Positions 35,653-44,425 of a stretch of DNA of 64,000 bases are shown here, piece after piece (position 1 is the stretch's first letter; every line of letters starts with the position of its first letter). The stretch is from CADEEN01 sp963738425 (lineage in GTDB: Bacteria; Pseudomonadota; Gammaproteobacteria; Burkholderiales; Burkholderiaceae_C): contig CAVTWT010000038.1 in assembly GCA_963738425.1 (NCBI GenBank), forward strand, positions 1-64,000, given 5' to 3'. The notes beneath the pieces were generated by a model, which had not been told where the DNA came from, did not search any database, and worked only from the letters and a program-made list of their open reading frames with translations. Both the position numbers and the translations under genes were made by a program.

Positions 35653-36910
35653 ATGAAAGTCATCGTTCTCGGCGCCGGCCTGCTCGGCGTGACCTCGGCC
35701 TACTTCCTGCGCCAGCAAGGTCACGACGTCACCGTCGTCGACCGCCAGGCCTCGCCGGCCGCAGAAACCAGCTTCGCCAACGGCGGCCAGATCTCGGTCA
35801 GCCATGCCGAGCCCTGGGCCAACCCCGGCGCGCCGCTGAAGGTGCTTGAAGTGGCTCGGCAAGGAAGACGCGCCGCTGCTGTTTCGCATCCGCGCCGACA
35901 TGCGGCAGTGGCTGTGGGGCCTGCAGTTCCTGCGCGAATGCACGCCCGCGCGCACGCGCCACAACATCGAGCAGATCGTGCGCCTGGGCACCTACAGCCG
36001 CGACATGCTGCAGCAACTGCGGCGCGACATCGGCATCGCCTACGACGAGCGCACGCAGGGCATCCTGCACTTCTACACCAGCCAGAAGGAGTTCGACGGC
36101 GCCGAAGCCCCGGCCGCGCAGATGCGCGCGCTGGGCTGCGACCGGCGCGTGATCTCGGCCGACGAGGCGGTGAAGCTCGAACCCGCGCTGCGCCACATCC
36201 GCCCGCAACTGGCCGGCGCCACCTACACCGCCGAAGACGAATCGGGCGACGCGAATCGCTTCGCGCGCGAGCTGGTCAAGCGCTGCGAGGCCGACGGCGT
36301 GCAGTTCCTGCTCAGCCACACCGTGACCGCATTGCGCGAAGCCGGCGGCCAGATCGACCATGTCGAGGCCACCGACAGCGAAGGCCGCTTCCAGCGCCTG
36401 CGCGCCGACGCCTATGTGCTGGCGATGGGCAGCCTGTCACCGCTCTACGCGCAGCCGCTCGGCATCTCACTGCCGATCTACCCGGCCAAGGGCTACTCGG
36501 TGACGATGCCGGTGAAGGACGCGTCGATGGCGCACCAGGTGTCGCTGACCGACGACGAATACAAGCTGGTGTTTTCGCGACTCGGTGACCGCCTGCGCAT
36601 CGCCGGCACGGCCGAGTTGAACGGCTACGACCGCGACCTGAACCGCGTGCGCTGCGAGGCGATCGTCAAGCGCGTCGAGCAACTGTTCCCCGGTGCCGGC
36701 GACAGCGAACAGGCGCAGTTCTGGACCGGCCTGCGCCCGGCGACGCCGAGCAACGTGCCGATCATCGGCCGCAGCAAGCTGCCGAACCTGTACCTCAACA
36801 CGGGCCACGGCACGCTCGGCTGGACGCACTCGTGCGGCTCGGGCAAGAGCATCGCGCGCATCGTCAGCGGGCTGAAGCCCGAGGTCGATTTCGCGTTTGT
36901 GGGGGCGTAG
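35653..36910 (+). CDS. dadA: D-amino acid dehydrogenase (DadA family), frameshifted
   Basis: About 418 residues of an FAD-dependent oxidase: dinucleotide motif VIVLGAGLLGVTSAYFLRQQGHDVTVVDR (GxGxxG), SFANGGQISVSHAEPWANPGAP, then after an extra base near 35844 KWLGKEDAPLLFRIRADMRQW, up to PIIGRSKLPNLYLNTGHGTLGWT. DadA deaminates D-amino acids, chiefly D-alanine, at the membrane, feeding quinone; some relatives act on glycine. The glycine riboswitch upstream suggests the natural substrate or signal is glycine-related. Confidence 0.88.
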
Positions 36911-36982
36911 GCCGGCGGCGAACGGGCGGCGCTGCAGAGCCAATAGACTGGCAACCTGTTCAGCCCACCGCCCGTTCACACC

Positions 36983-37516
36983 ATGACCACCGACTACCTC
37001 TTCCATGCCGGCGAAGCCACCGTGCTCGCGCGCGACGGCCAGTTCACCGACGCGATGCCCGAAATCCTGATCGGCCGCACCAGCGGCCCGGTCGGCCAGG
37101 CCTTTGCCAACCTGATGGCGCAGAGCAAGGGCCACACCGCGATGTTCGCGATCCGCGCCTGCAACCAGCTCGTGCGCCCGGCGACGATGCTGGTGCCCAA
37201 GGTCACGCTCAAGGACGGCGCCAACATCGAACTCTTCGGCGGCGTGGTGCAGAGCGCGACGGCCGATGCGGTGGTCGATTGCCTGATCGACGGCACGATC
37301 CCGAAGGCGCTGGCCAACGAGCTGTGCATCATCAGCCTGGTCTGGATCGATCCGCGCTGCGCCAAGGACCCGAACCTCGACAAGAAGGACATGTACCGCA
37401 CGAACTACGAGGCCACCAAGCTGGCGCTCAAGCGGGCGCTCAACAACGAGCCGTCGGTCGAAGAGCTGATCGCGAATCGGCACAAGATCAAGCACGACAT
37501 GGACGATTGGTCGTGA
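36983..37516 (+). CDS. Fae-like protein (formaldehyde-activating enzyme paralogue)
   Basis: 177 residues. AMPEILIGRTSGPVGQAFANLMAQSKGHTAMFAIRACNQLVRPATMLVPKVTLKD and AVVDCLIDGTIPKALANELCIISLVWIDP match the Fae fold and length. In alignment the general-acid His of the 16327 Fae (VAHIDLLIG) is replaced by Met (AMPEILIG). Such Fae2/Fae3-type paralogues are known in methylotrophs, with unclear roles. It lies downstream of dadA rather than in the main cluster. Confidence 0.9.
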   Translation: MTTDYLFHAGEATVLARDGQFTDAMPEILIGRTSGPVGQAFANLMAQSKGHTAMFAIRACNQLVRPATMLVPKVTLKDGANIELFGGVVQSATADAVVDCLIDGTIPKALANELCIISLVWIDPRCAKDPNLDKKDMYRTNYEATKLALKRALNNEPSVEELIANRHKIKHDMDDWS

Positions 37517-37520
37517 ACTG

Positions 37521-37605
37521 GCCCACCCCCGTAGCGGCTTCGCCGCTCCCCCTCAAGGGGGCAACGCCAGCAGCCCGGCAAAGCCGGATCCGCGGCGTTC
37601 GCATG
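37521..37605 (+). repeat. Dispersed intergenic repeat, copy 1
   Basis: CCCCCGTAGCGGCTTCGCCG then CTCCCCCTCAAGGGGGCAACGCC and AGCCCGGCAAAGCCGGAT-CCGCGGCGTTCG. It has three nested hairpins. Related copies lie at 49927-50009 (reverse orientation) and 56399-56475; a shortened form is near 957-992. Confidence 0.85.
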
Positions 37606-37629
37606 GAAGATCGTGCGGCGCGTTGATCT

Positions 37630-38289
37630 GTGCGTTTGGCGCTGTTCGACCTCGACCACACGCTGATCCCGTTCGACAGCGGCATGGCGTGGACACGCTT
37701 CCTCGTGCGCGAGGGGGCGTTGGATGAGGAGGCCGATGCGCGCTATCTCGGCTTCTGCCATCAGTACGTGGCCGGTACGCTGGACATCCACGCAATGGTG
37801 CGCGCCAATCTGCTGCCGCTGGCCGCGTTCGAGCCGGTGCAGTTGGCGCGGTGGCGCCAACGCTTTGCGCGCGAGATTGCAGAGCAACTGCCTGACGACG
37901 CAATGCGCGCGCGGGTCGCACACCATCTCGACAGCGGTGACCTGTGCGCCGTCGTCACTGCAACGGAGCGCCTCGTCGCCGAACCGTTTGCACGCGCGTT
38001 CGGCATCGAACATCTCGTCGCGACGGAAGGCGTGATGATCAACGGCCGGCCGACGGGCGAGATCGATGGTCTGCCGTGTTTTCGCGAACACAAGGTGACG
38101 CGCGTGGAGCAATGGCTGTCTGGTTTGAGCGCCGCACCTGACAGCATCGCCGCTTTCGACGAATCGTTCTTCTACTCCGACTCGATCAACGACCTGCCCC
38201 TGCTCGAAGCCGTGACGCACCCGGTCGCCGTGCGGCCCGACGAGCGTCTGCTGGTGCATGCCAGGCAGGCGGGTTGGCGGTTTCTATAG
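37630..38289 (+). CDS. HAD-IB family phosphatase (SerB-like)
   Basis: 219 residues. HAD motif I LFDLDHTLI (DxDxT, residues 5-13), motif II VVTATERLVA, motif III Lys in REHKVTRV, motif IV FYSDSINDLPLL (DSxND). This subfamily is common in Burkholderiales and usually annotated as phosphoserine phosphatase-like; true substrate unknown. GTG start at 37630. Confidence 0.88.
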   Translation: MRLALFDLDHTLIPFDSGMAWTRFLVREGALDEEADARYLGFCHQYVAGTLDIHAMVRANLLPLAAFEPVQLARWRQRFAREIAEQLPDDAMRARVAHHLDSGDLCAVVTATERLVAEPFARAFGIEHLVATEGVMINGRPTGEIDGLPCFREHKVTRVEQWLSGLSAAPDSIAAFDESFFYSDSINDLPLLEAVTHPVAVRPDERLLVHARQAGWRFL

Positions 38290-38356
38290 CCTACTTGCGA
38301 AGTCCACCTGACGCGACTGCGGCTCGCTGCGGCGCCTGGAACGTCGTCGGGCGCCG

Positions 38357-38935
38357 CTACTTCTGCGGCTTTAGATCGCGAAAAACTTCCGTTGCGATCA
38401 AGTCCACTTGCTGCGGCGTGACCTTTGCAAAGATGCCGCTCGCTGCGCTGGATGAGGTGTTGAACTGCTGCTCTCCAAAGGCAACTCCATCGCGCAGACT
38501 TACAAACCTGATCTTGGCGTCGATGTACGCATTTCCCGTCATGATCCCGAACATGATCCGCGCGCCGATTCCGACCAGGCGGTAGTCAGCCACGTTGACA
38601 AGCAGCATGGTCCCGTCCTGGCCTTGGGGCTGGAGCTCGCCCTCGACGAAGCTAAAGTCAATGCCCGCGGCTTTTGCGTGCTCTGAAAAGGTTTCGCGCC
38701 ATTCGCGTTTGAAATCGGCCCAGTCCTTTGCCTCGACTACCTGCTTTGAACCCGTCATTGTCATGACGACTTTGCGTCCGGACGCGGCAGGCACGTTGAC
38801 CGGTGCAGCGATCCGAGGCTCGGCAACCTTGGCCGCAGCTGCCGGCGCGGCGCTTGCATTGTCTGCACCCTTTGTGGCGCAGCCTCCAATAAAGACAGAT
38901 GCCGTGAGAGCGAAAAGGAGGCCGATCTTGCGCAT
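38357..38935 (-). CDS. Putative outer-membrane lipoprotein
   Basis: 192 residues with a lipobox, FIGGC (Cys 19), after a hydrophobic signal. The mature part begins with an Ala/Pro-rich linker and then VVMTMTGSKQVVEAKDWADFKREWRETF, DGTMLLVNVADYRLVGIGAR and FRDLKPQK. It resembles DUF4410-type lipoproteins but I am not sure of the family. Lower GC than neighbours. No obvious link to methylotrophy. Confidence 0.75.
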   Translation of the reverse strand: MRKIGLLFALTASVFIGGCATKGADNASAAPAAAAKVAEPRIAAPVNVPAASGRKVVMTMTGSKQVVEAKDWADFKREWRETFSEHAKAAGIDFSFVEGELQPQGQDGTMLLVNVADYRLVGIGARIMFGIMTGNAYIDAKIRFVSLRDGVAFGEQQFNTSSSAASGIFAKVTPQQVDLIATEVFRDLKPQK

Positions 38936-39098
38936 GACGTTTCACTGTGGGTGAGGGTGTGCGGATTCTAGGCAGGCGAGATTGTCGAGCTCATCGATTT
39001 GACGGAGTGCGCTGTTGTTGTTTCGTGCAAGAAGCACTGCTGTGGTTCAACTAGAGACTACCGAGCCACCATACTCAACGCGTTGAACGCGTGACAGG

Positions 39099-39728
39099 TC
39101 ACACCGCCAGCAACCCCCACTGCAACGCCACCAGCGTCAGCTCCGACTGGTTGCTCGCACCGAGCTTCTGCTTGACGTGATAGAGGTGCGTGCCGACCGT
39201 GCTCGGTGACAGGTTCAGGTCCTCGGCGATCTGGGCCACGGTCTTGCCGCGGGCGAGTTGGATGAAGACCGAGAACTCGCGTTCGCTCAAGGTGTCGGCG
39301 GGGCTGCTTTCGCCTTTGACTTGCGCCATCGCCAGCGCGCGCGCGGTTAGCGTGTCGATGTAGGGCTCGTGCGCGGCCACCGCGGTCACGGCCGCGAGCA
39401 GTGCGTCCGGCGCGCTGCGCTTGGCGAGATAACCGAGTGCGCCGGCACGCAGCACACGACGTGGGTGCGCTGTGTCCTCATGCGCCGACAAGGCCAGGAT
39501 GCGCACCTTGGCGTCTTGTGCGACCAGACGGCGCACGGCTTCCAAGCCGCCCATGCCGGGCATCGACAGGTCCATCACGACCACATCGGGCTTCACGCGC
39601 GGGTACTCGGCGCAGGCCTGCTCGCCGGTCTCGCACTCGGCCACCACTTCGACACCGGCGTTGGCCAGCAGCATGCGAAAGCCCATGCGCACCAGTGCAT
39701 GGTCATCGACGAGCATGACGCGGATCAT
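39099..39728 (-). CDS. NarL/LuxR-family response regulator
   Basis: 209 residues. Receiver domain with DD at 8-9, phospho-acceptor in DVVVMDLSMPG (Asp about 53) and Lys in YLAKRSAP; C-terminal LuxR helix-turn-helix LSEREFSVFIQLARGKTVAQIAEDLNLSPSTVGTHLYHVKQKLG. It overlaps the kinase gene by 4 bases. MoxX/MxaB-type regulators of methanol oxidation in Paracoccus and Methylophilales have this architecture, and pqq/xox genes are close, so control of methanol oxidation is plausible but unproven. Confidence 0.93.
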   Translation of the reverse strand: MIRVMLVDDHALVRMGFRMLLANAGVEVVAECETGEQACAEYPRVKPDVVVMDLSMPGMGGLEAVRRLVAQDAKVRILALSAHEDTAHPRRVLRAGALGYLAKRSAPDALLAAVTAVAAHEPYIDTLTARALAMAQVKGESSPADTLSEREFSVFIQLARGKTVAQIAEDLNLSPSTVGTHLYHVKQKLGASNQSELTLVALQWGLLAV

Positions 39729-41089
39729 GGCGTTGTGGCTTCCATGGCAGGCAAAGGCACGCGCACGTGCAACTGCACGCCGTGTGGCGGGTTGGGCTCG
39801 AGGCGCAACTCGCCACGCAGCGATTCGACACGCTCGACCAGCCAGCGCAAACCGTAGTGGCCGGGACGCTGCCAGCCTTCGGCTGGTAAGCCGCTGCCAT
39901 CGTCGTGCAGCGACAAGCGCACTTCGGTGGCATCGGCTTGCACAGTCAGCAGCATCTGCCTGGCCTGGCCATGGCGCAGCGCGTTGGTGATGCCTTCCTG
40001 CGCCGCGCGGAACAGCGTCAGCGCGGTCTCGGCGGGCAGCGCGATGGCGCCCAAGTCGATGGCGGTTTCGATGGTCACGCCGGGCTGGCTCTGCCGCGTG
40101 CGCTGCACCAGATCTGCCAGCGCCTCAGCCAGGCCGAAGCTGTCGAGCACCAGCGGCGCGAGGCGCGGGATGATGCCGTGCATGGCGTCGTACAGGCGCG
40201 ACGACTCGTCGGCGATGATCCGCGCGGCCTGCTGCGCTTGTTCATCGACACCGCTGCTGCGCTGCGCGATCGACAGCGCCATGCTGCGCATCGCCGTCAC
40301 CGATTGGCCGAGTTCGTCGTGCAGCTCGCGCGCGATCAGGCGGCGCTCGGCTTCCACATGCTGGTCGATCCAGCGCGTGAGTTCACGGCTGGCTGAGAGT
40401 TGCAGCTCGGCGCGCGCGGCACGGCGCTCGGTGTCGATGTGGCCCTGCAGCTCGCCGACCATGCGGTTGAAGGCGCCGCCGATGGCCGCGGCTTCGGTGC
40501 CGGCCAGGCGCGGCAGTGCGACATCGAAACGTCCGGCCTGCAGCTTGTTGAGCGCGTTGACGATCTCGCCGAACGGCCGCACCGCGCGGCCAACGAGCCA
40601 GAAGACGAGCGCATTGACGGCAACCAGCAGCGCCAGTGCGATGCCCGACAACTGCACCGTGTCGTCCCAGGCGTCGAGCGCGGCGCGCGAGGCATTGGCG
40701 CGCACGATCAGTTTGCCGTCGGGGAAGTCGATGGCCTGCGTCACCGGCGTCGGCGTGATCAGGCGCTCGAACCAGGCCGGCGCATCGCGGCCGGCCTTGT
40801 AGGGCGAGGGCGGGGAGCGGTAGAGCTCGTCGCCCTTGGCATCGAGCAACGTGATGTCGGTCGAACGCACGCGGCCGACGCCTTGCAGGAAACCCACCAG
40901 CGCCGGCGTGCCCTGCGCCGCGTAGCGCCACGACATGCGCTCCAACAGTTGCGTCGCCACACGGTTGGCGGCCACCGTTTCTTCATGCACCGAGTCGCGC
41001 AGGCTGCGCCATTGCAGCGTCATCACCGCGGCGGTGAAGAGCAGCGTCAGCAGGCCGACGATGAGGTTGATCTTCAGGCGCAGCGTCAT
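39725..41089 (-). CDS. Membrane sensor histidine kinase (HisKA_3 type)
   Basis: 454 residues. Two membrane helices (about 7-28 and 155-175) bracket a periplasmic sensor of about 125 residues; then HAMP, the dimerisation/phospho-acceptor box RRLIARELHDELGQSVTAMRSM, and an ATPase domain with FRAAQEGITNALRHGQA (N-box) and HDDGSGLP (G-box). It forms a pair with the adjacent response regulator. Ligand unknown; compare MoxY-type kinases of methylotrophs. It overlaps the hydrolase stop by 4 bases. Confidence 0.93.
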   Translation of the reverse strand: MTLRLKINLIVGLLTLLFTAAVMTLQWRSLRDSVHEETVAANRVATQLLERMSWRYAAQGTPALVGFLQGVGRVRSTDITLLDAKGDELYRSPPSPYKAGRDAPAWFERLITPTPVTQAIDFPDGKLIVRANASRAALDAWDDTVQLSGIALALLVAVNALVFWLVGRAVRPFGEIVNALNKLQAGRFDVALPRLAGTEAAAIGGAFNRMVGELQGHIDTERRAARAELQLSASRELTRWIDQHVEAERRLIARELHDELGQSVTAMRSMALSIAQRSSGVDEQAQQAARIIADESSRLYDAMHGIIPRLAPLVLDSFGLAEALADLVQRTRQSQPGVTIETAIDLGAIALPAETALTLFRAAQEGITNALRHGQARQMLLTVQADATEVRLSLHDDGSGLPAEGWQRPGHYGLRWLVERVESLRGELRLEPNPPHGVQLHVRVPLPAMEATTP

Positions 41090-42051
41090 GGCGTGGTGTG
41101 CGCGAATCGGCCGTGAGCGGCGTAGTGGTCGAGCGCAGTGACCATCGCATCGATCATGGCCGGGTGCGCGGCGTTGTGGCCGCCGCTGTCGAGCCAGCGC
41201 AACTGGCTGTGTGGCAGATGCGCGTGCAAGGCTTGCGCGCCTTCGGGGCGGCAGACGCGGTCATCGCGCGCGTGCAATAGCAGCGTCGGCACGCACGGCA
41301 GTTTTTCAGCGCGCTCCAACAGCGTCGGCGCGGTAAGCCAGCAGTGATGGATCAGGTAGTGGCTTTGAATGCGGTAGCGGGCGATCAGTGTGGCTTCGTC
41401 GGCGCTCGGTGTGCTGTTGAACGACCCCGTGCCAGCCACGGTCTGTTCCCAGCGCCACCACGCTGTTGCGGCGCGTGCGCATTGCGCGTCGTCGCCGCGC
41501 TCGAACACCTCGGCCAGCCACGGCAGCAGTGCGTGGCGTCTTTCGGCAGGGGCGATGCTCGCCAACTGTTGCCACGGCAAGGGGTGTTCGGCAGCGGCGC
41601 CTTGAAAGAACCACTCGATGTCTTCTCGCCGCGCCAGGAAGCTGGCGCGCAGCAGCAGCGCCGTCACCACGTCGGGCTCAGCGGCGGCATGGGCCACGGC
41701 GAGCGCGGCGCCCCAGGAACCGCCGACGACGAGCCAGCGCGCGATGCCGAGGTGCTCGCGCACATGGCGCAGGTCGTCGAGCAAGTGGTTGGTGCTGTTG
41801 TGATCGATCGCACCCAGCGGCCGGCTGCCACCGGCGCCGCGCTGGTCGATGCAGATGACGCGAAAGCGTGCCGGGTCGAACACACGGCAAAGCAGCGGCG
41901 AGCTGCCCGAGCCCGGTCCGCCATGGACCATGACGGCGGCGATACCGTCGTCATGGCCGAACTCCTGCACCTGCAGCACATGGCCGCCGCTGACCGGCAG
42001 CGCATGGCTGCGCAGCGGGGGCGTGTCGGGGTACAGGCCAGGAGTCGTCAC
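41086..42051 (-). CDS. pip: Proline iminopeptidase-like alpha/beta hydrolase
   Basis: 321 residues. Features: VMVHGGPGSGSSPLL (oxyanion region), ICIDQRGAGGSRPLG, nucleophile elbow GGSWGAALAVAHA (Ser about 112), catalytic Asp near LLHARDDRVCRPE and His in DSGGHNAAHPA. HGGPG with DQRGxGxS is diagnostic of the Pip family, which removes N-terminal proline. Its location upstream of a two-component pair and divergent to pqqA may be incidental, but peptide processing in PQQ synthesis makes it worth noting. Confidence 0.88.
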   Translation of the reverse strand: MTTPGLYPDTPPLRSHALPVSGGHVLQVQEFGHDDGIAAVMVHGGPGSGSSPLLCRVFDPARFRVICIDQRGAGGSRPLGAIDHNSTNHLLDDLRHVREHLGIARWLVVGGSWGAALAVAHAAAEPDVVTALLLRASFLARREDIEWFFQGAAAEHPLPWQQLASIAPAERRHALLPWLAEVFERGDDAQCARAATAWWRWEQTVAGTGSFNSTPSADEATLIARYRIQSHYLIHHCWLTAPTLLERAEKLPCVPTLLLHARDDRVCRPEGAQALHAHLPHSQLRWLDSGGHNAAHPAMIDAMVTALDHYAAHGRFAHTTP

Positions 42052-42219
42052 CGCCGCGATGGTAGGGGCTACCCAGTTCGCACTTTCATGAAAATCATGA
42101 GCCGCGAATCATGGTGCGGCGGCTGTGCAGGGCGCCCAAGCGGGCTGAATATCGGGCGTGGGATCGATCGTCCCCGCGAGCACCGTCCGGTGCCTGTGCC
42201 ACTCCAAGGAGACCCCAGC

Positions 42220-42294
42220 ATGACATGGCAAACCCCCGCCGCCACCGATCTGCGTTTCGGCTTCGAAATCACGATGTACGTGGCGGCCCGCTGA
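42220..42294 (+). CDS. pqqA: PQQ precursor peptide PqqA
   Basis: 24 residues: MTWQTPAATDLRFGFEITMY then VAAR. Glu16 and Tyr20 (E-x3-Y) are the residues cross-linked by PqqE and become the PQQ skeleton. AAGGAGA lies 7 bases before the ATG. Too short for automatic ORF calling. A large hairpin region separates it from pqqB. Confidence 0.96.
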   Translation: MTWQTPAATDLRFGFEITMYVAAR

Positions 42295-42308
42295 ACGAGT
42301 GAACCCTC

Positions 42309-42471
42309 GGTACGCCGACACAGAGCTCTCGGAACAAGAAAGCGCGCCTTCACGCCGATAGCGGCGTTGCAAATCCTCGCGATGCCACGAGGCATCGCTG
42401 CGGTTCGCGCCTTGCTCTCGGCGCGAACGCATCGCTTTCTTGACGTTCCGAGAACTCTGTGCCGGCGTACC
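42309..42471. repeat. Large imperfect palindrome between pqqA and pqqB
   Basis: GGTACGCCGACACAGAG then CTCTCGGAACAAGAAAGCG (42309-42344) is nearly complementary to 42433-42471, which reads CGCTTTCTTGACGTTCCGAG then AACTCTGTGCCGGCGTACC. The 88-base interior has its own hairpins (GATGCCACGAGGCATC and GTTCGCGCC/GGCGCGAAC). The size and terminal symmetry resemble a small non-autonomous element or REP pair. Confidence 0.85.
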
Positions 42472-42475
42472 AGTT

Positions 42476-42509
42476 GCCGCCGCAGCCCTCTGCGGCGGCA
42501 CTTTCGTTT
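42476..42509 (+). terminator. Hairpin before pqqB, possible attenuator
   Basis: Perfect 10-bp stem GCCGCCGCAG-CCCT-CTGCGGCGGC followed by ACTTTCGTTTT. The U-tract is interrupted, so termination would be partial. Position between pqqA and pqqB fits the known excess of pqqA transcript over the rest of pqq operons. Confidence 0.6.
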
Positions 42510-42523
42510 TCAAGCTCCTCCTC

Positions 42524-43445
42524 ATGCGCATCACCGTTCTGGGTTCAGCCGCGGGCGGCGGCTTTCCGCAGTGGAACTGCAACTGCCGCAACTGCAAGGG
42601 TGTGCGCAGCGGCAGCGTGCGCGCCAAGCCGCGCACGCAGTCGTCGATCTTCGTTCGCAACGATGAGCGATGCCGACGGCGTGCTGTTCAATGCCTCGCC
42701 CGACATCCTCGAGCAGATCCGCTCGCACCCCGTGCTGCAGCCGGCGCGTGCGGTGCGCGACACCGCCATTGCCGGCGTGGTGCTGATGGACGGCCAGATC
42801 GACCATGCCACCGGCTTGTTCATGCTGCGCGAGCGCGGCTCGCCGCTGCCGCTGTGGTGCACCGACCCTGTCGCGCAGGACCTGAGCGAAGGCAACCCGG
42901 TGCTGCGCGTGCTCGGTCACTACTGCGGCGTGCAGCGCGAGCGCATCGTGCCGGACGGGTCATCGTTTTCCATTCCCGGTGTGGCGGGTTTGAGCCTGCG
43001 TGCCTTTGCGCTGGCCAGCAAGGCGGCGCCGTATTCGCCGCACCGCGAGGCGCCGGTGCCGGGCGACAACGTCGGCATGCTGATCAGCAACACCGCCAAC
43101 GGCCGCAGCGCGTTCTACGCGCCGGGGCTCGGCGAGATCACGCCCGCGCTGTTCGACATCATGTGCAGCGCCGACGCGGTGCTGGTCGATGGCACCTTCT
43201 GGACCGACGACGAGATGATCGGCCTGGGCCTGTCGAAGAAGACGGCGCGCAGCATCGGCCACCTGCCGCAAAGCGGCGCCAACGGCATGATCGAGTGGCT
43301 CGACCAACTGCCCGCGCGCACGCGGCGGCTGCTGATCCACATCAACAACACCAACCCCATCCTCGACGAAGACTCGGCCGAGCGCGCGACCTTGGCGCAG
43401 CACCGCATCGAGGTCTGCGAGGATGGGATGACGGTGGAGGTATGA
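42524..43445 (+). CDS. pqqB: PqqB, frameshifted
   Basis: About 306 residues. MRITVLGSAAGGGFPQWNCN and CKGVRSGSVRAKPRTQSSIF are in one frame; near 42660 it shifts to DADGVLFNASPDILEQIRSHP and runs to TVEV at 43445. PqqB has a metallo-beta-lactamase fold and hydroxylates tyrosine of the processed PqqA product. Later motifs: IAGVVLMDGQIDHATGLFMLRE and LLIHINNTNPIL. It ends in an ATGA overlap with pqqC. Confidence 0.9.
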
Positions 43446-44153
43446 GCATGTCAGCGTGGAACCGCGAAGAGTTCGAAGTTGAAACTGCGCGAGCGTGGTC
43501 GCTCGTACCACATCCACCACCCGTTCAACGTCATGCTCAACAGCGGACGCGCGTCGACGGAACAGGTGCGCGGCTGGGTGGCGAACCGCTTCTACTACCA
43601 GATCGCGATTCCGGTGAAGGATGCGGCGGTGCTGTCGAATTGCCCTGACCGCGAGGTGCGCCGCGGCTGGGTGCAGCGCATCCTGGACCACGACGGTTTC
43701 GAACTTGGCGGTGTGAAAGACGAGGGCGGCATCGAGGCCTGGCTGCGCTTGGCGCAAGCGGTGGGCCTGACGCGCGAGGAAGTGCTCGATCAGCGTCATG
43801 TGATCCCGGCGCTGCGCTTTGCGGTCGATGCCTATGTGAACTTCGCGCGCCGCGCGCCGTGGCAAGAGGCGGTGTGCTCGTCGCTGACCGAGTTGTTCGC
43901 GCCGGAGATCCACAAGCAGCGCCTGGCCACCTGGCCCGAGCACTACCAGTGGATCGACAGCGAAGGCCTGGCCTACTTCCGCAACCGCGTCAGCCAGGCG
44001 CGGCGCGACGTGGAGCAGGGCCTGGCGATCACGCTCGACCACTTCACGACGCGCGAGCAGCAGGAACGCGCGTGCGAGGTGCTGCAGTTCAAGCTCGACA
44101 TCCTGTGGGCGATGAACGATGCGATGGCGCTGAAGTACGGCGTCAATCCATGA
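43442..44153 (+). CDS. pqqC: PqqC, frameshifted near its start
   Basis: About 236 residues. ATG 43442 (or 43448) gives SAWNREEFE, then after a shift near 43480 KLRERGRSYHIHHPFNVMLN, RFYYQIAIPVKDAAVLSNCPD, GLTREEVLDQRHVIPALRFAVDAY. PqqC is the oxygen-dependent cofactorless oxidase of the final ring-closing step. Conserved His residues of the HxxHHPF region and RYYYQ are visible. It overlaps pqqB and pqqD by 4 bases. Confidence 0.92.
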
Positions 44154-44425
44154 GCGAGTTGACGGCAGACAGCCGGCCTCGGATCGGCCCCGGATTTCGC
44201 ATGCAGTGGGAGGAAGTGCAGGGCTGCCACGTGCTCCTGTACCCCGAAGGCATGGTCAAGCTCAACGGCAGCGCCGGCGAGATCATGCAACGCTGCGATG
44301 GCGAGCGCAGCTTCGCGGCGATCGTCACCGACCTGGAACAGGCCTTCGGCGCGCAAGGTCTGGAAGGCGATGTGCGCGCGTTCTTTGACATCGCGGTGAA
44401 GCAGCGTTGGCTGGTGTGGGACTGA
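44150..44425 (+). CDS. pqqD: PqqD peptide chaperone
   Basis: 91 residues with the RRE winged-helix fold that presents PqqA to PqqE: PRIGPGFRMQWEEVQGCHVLLYPEGMVKLNGSAGEIMQRCDG, then a helix-rich end. Overlaps pqqC (ATGA) and abuts pqqE with a TGATG junction. Confidence 0.96.
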   Translation: MSELTADSRPRIGPGFRMQWEEVQGCHVLLYPEGMVKLNGSAGEIMQRCDGERSFAAIVTDLEQAFGAQGLEGDVRAFFDIAVKQRWLVWD

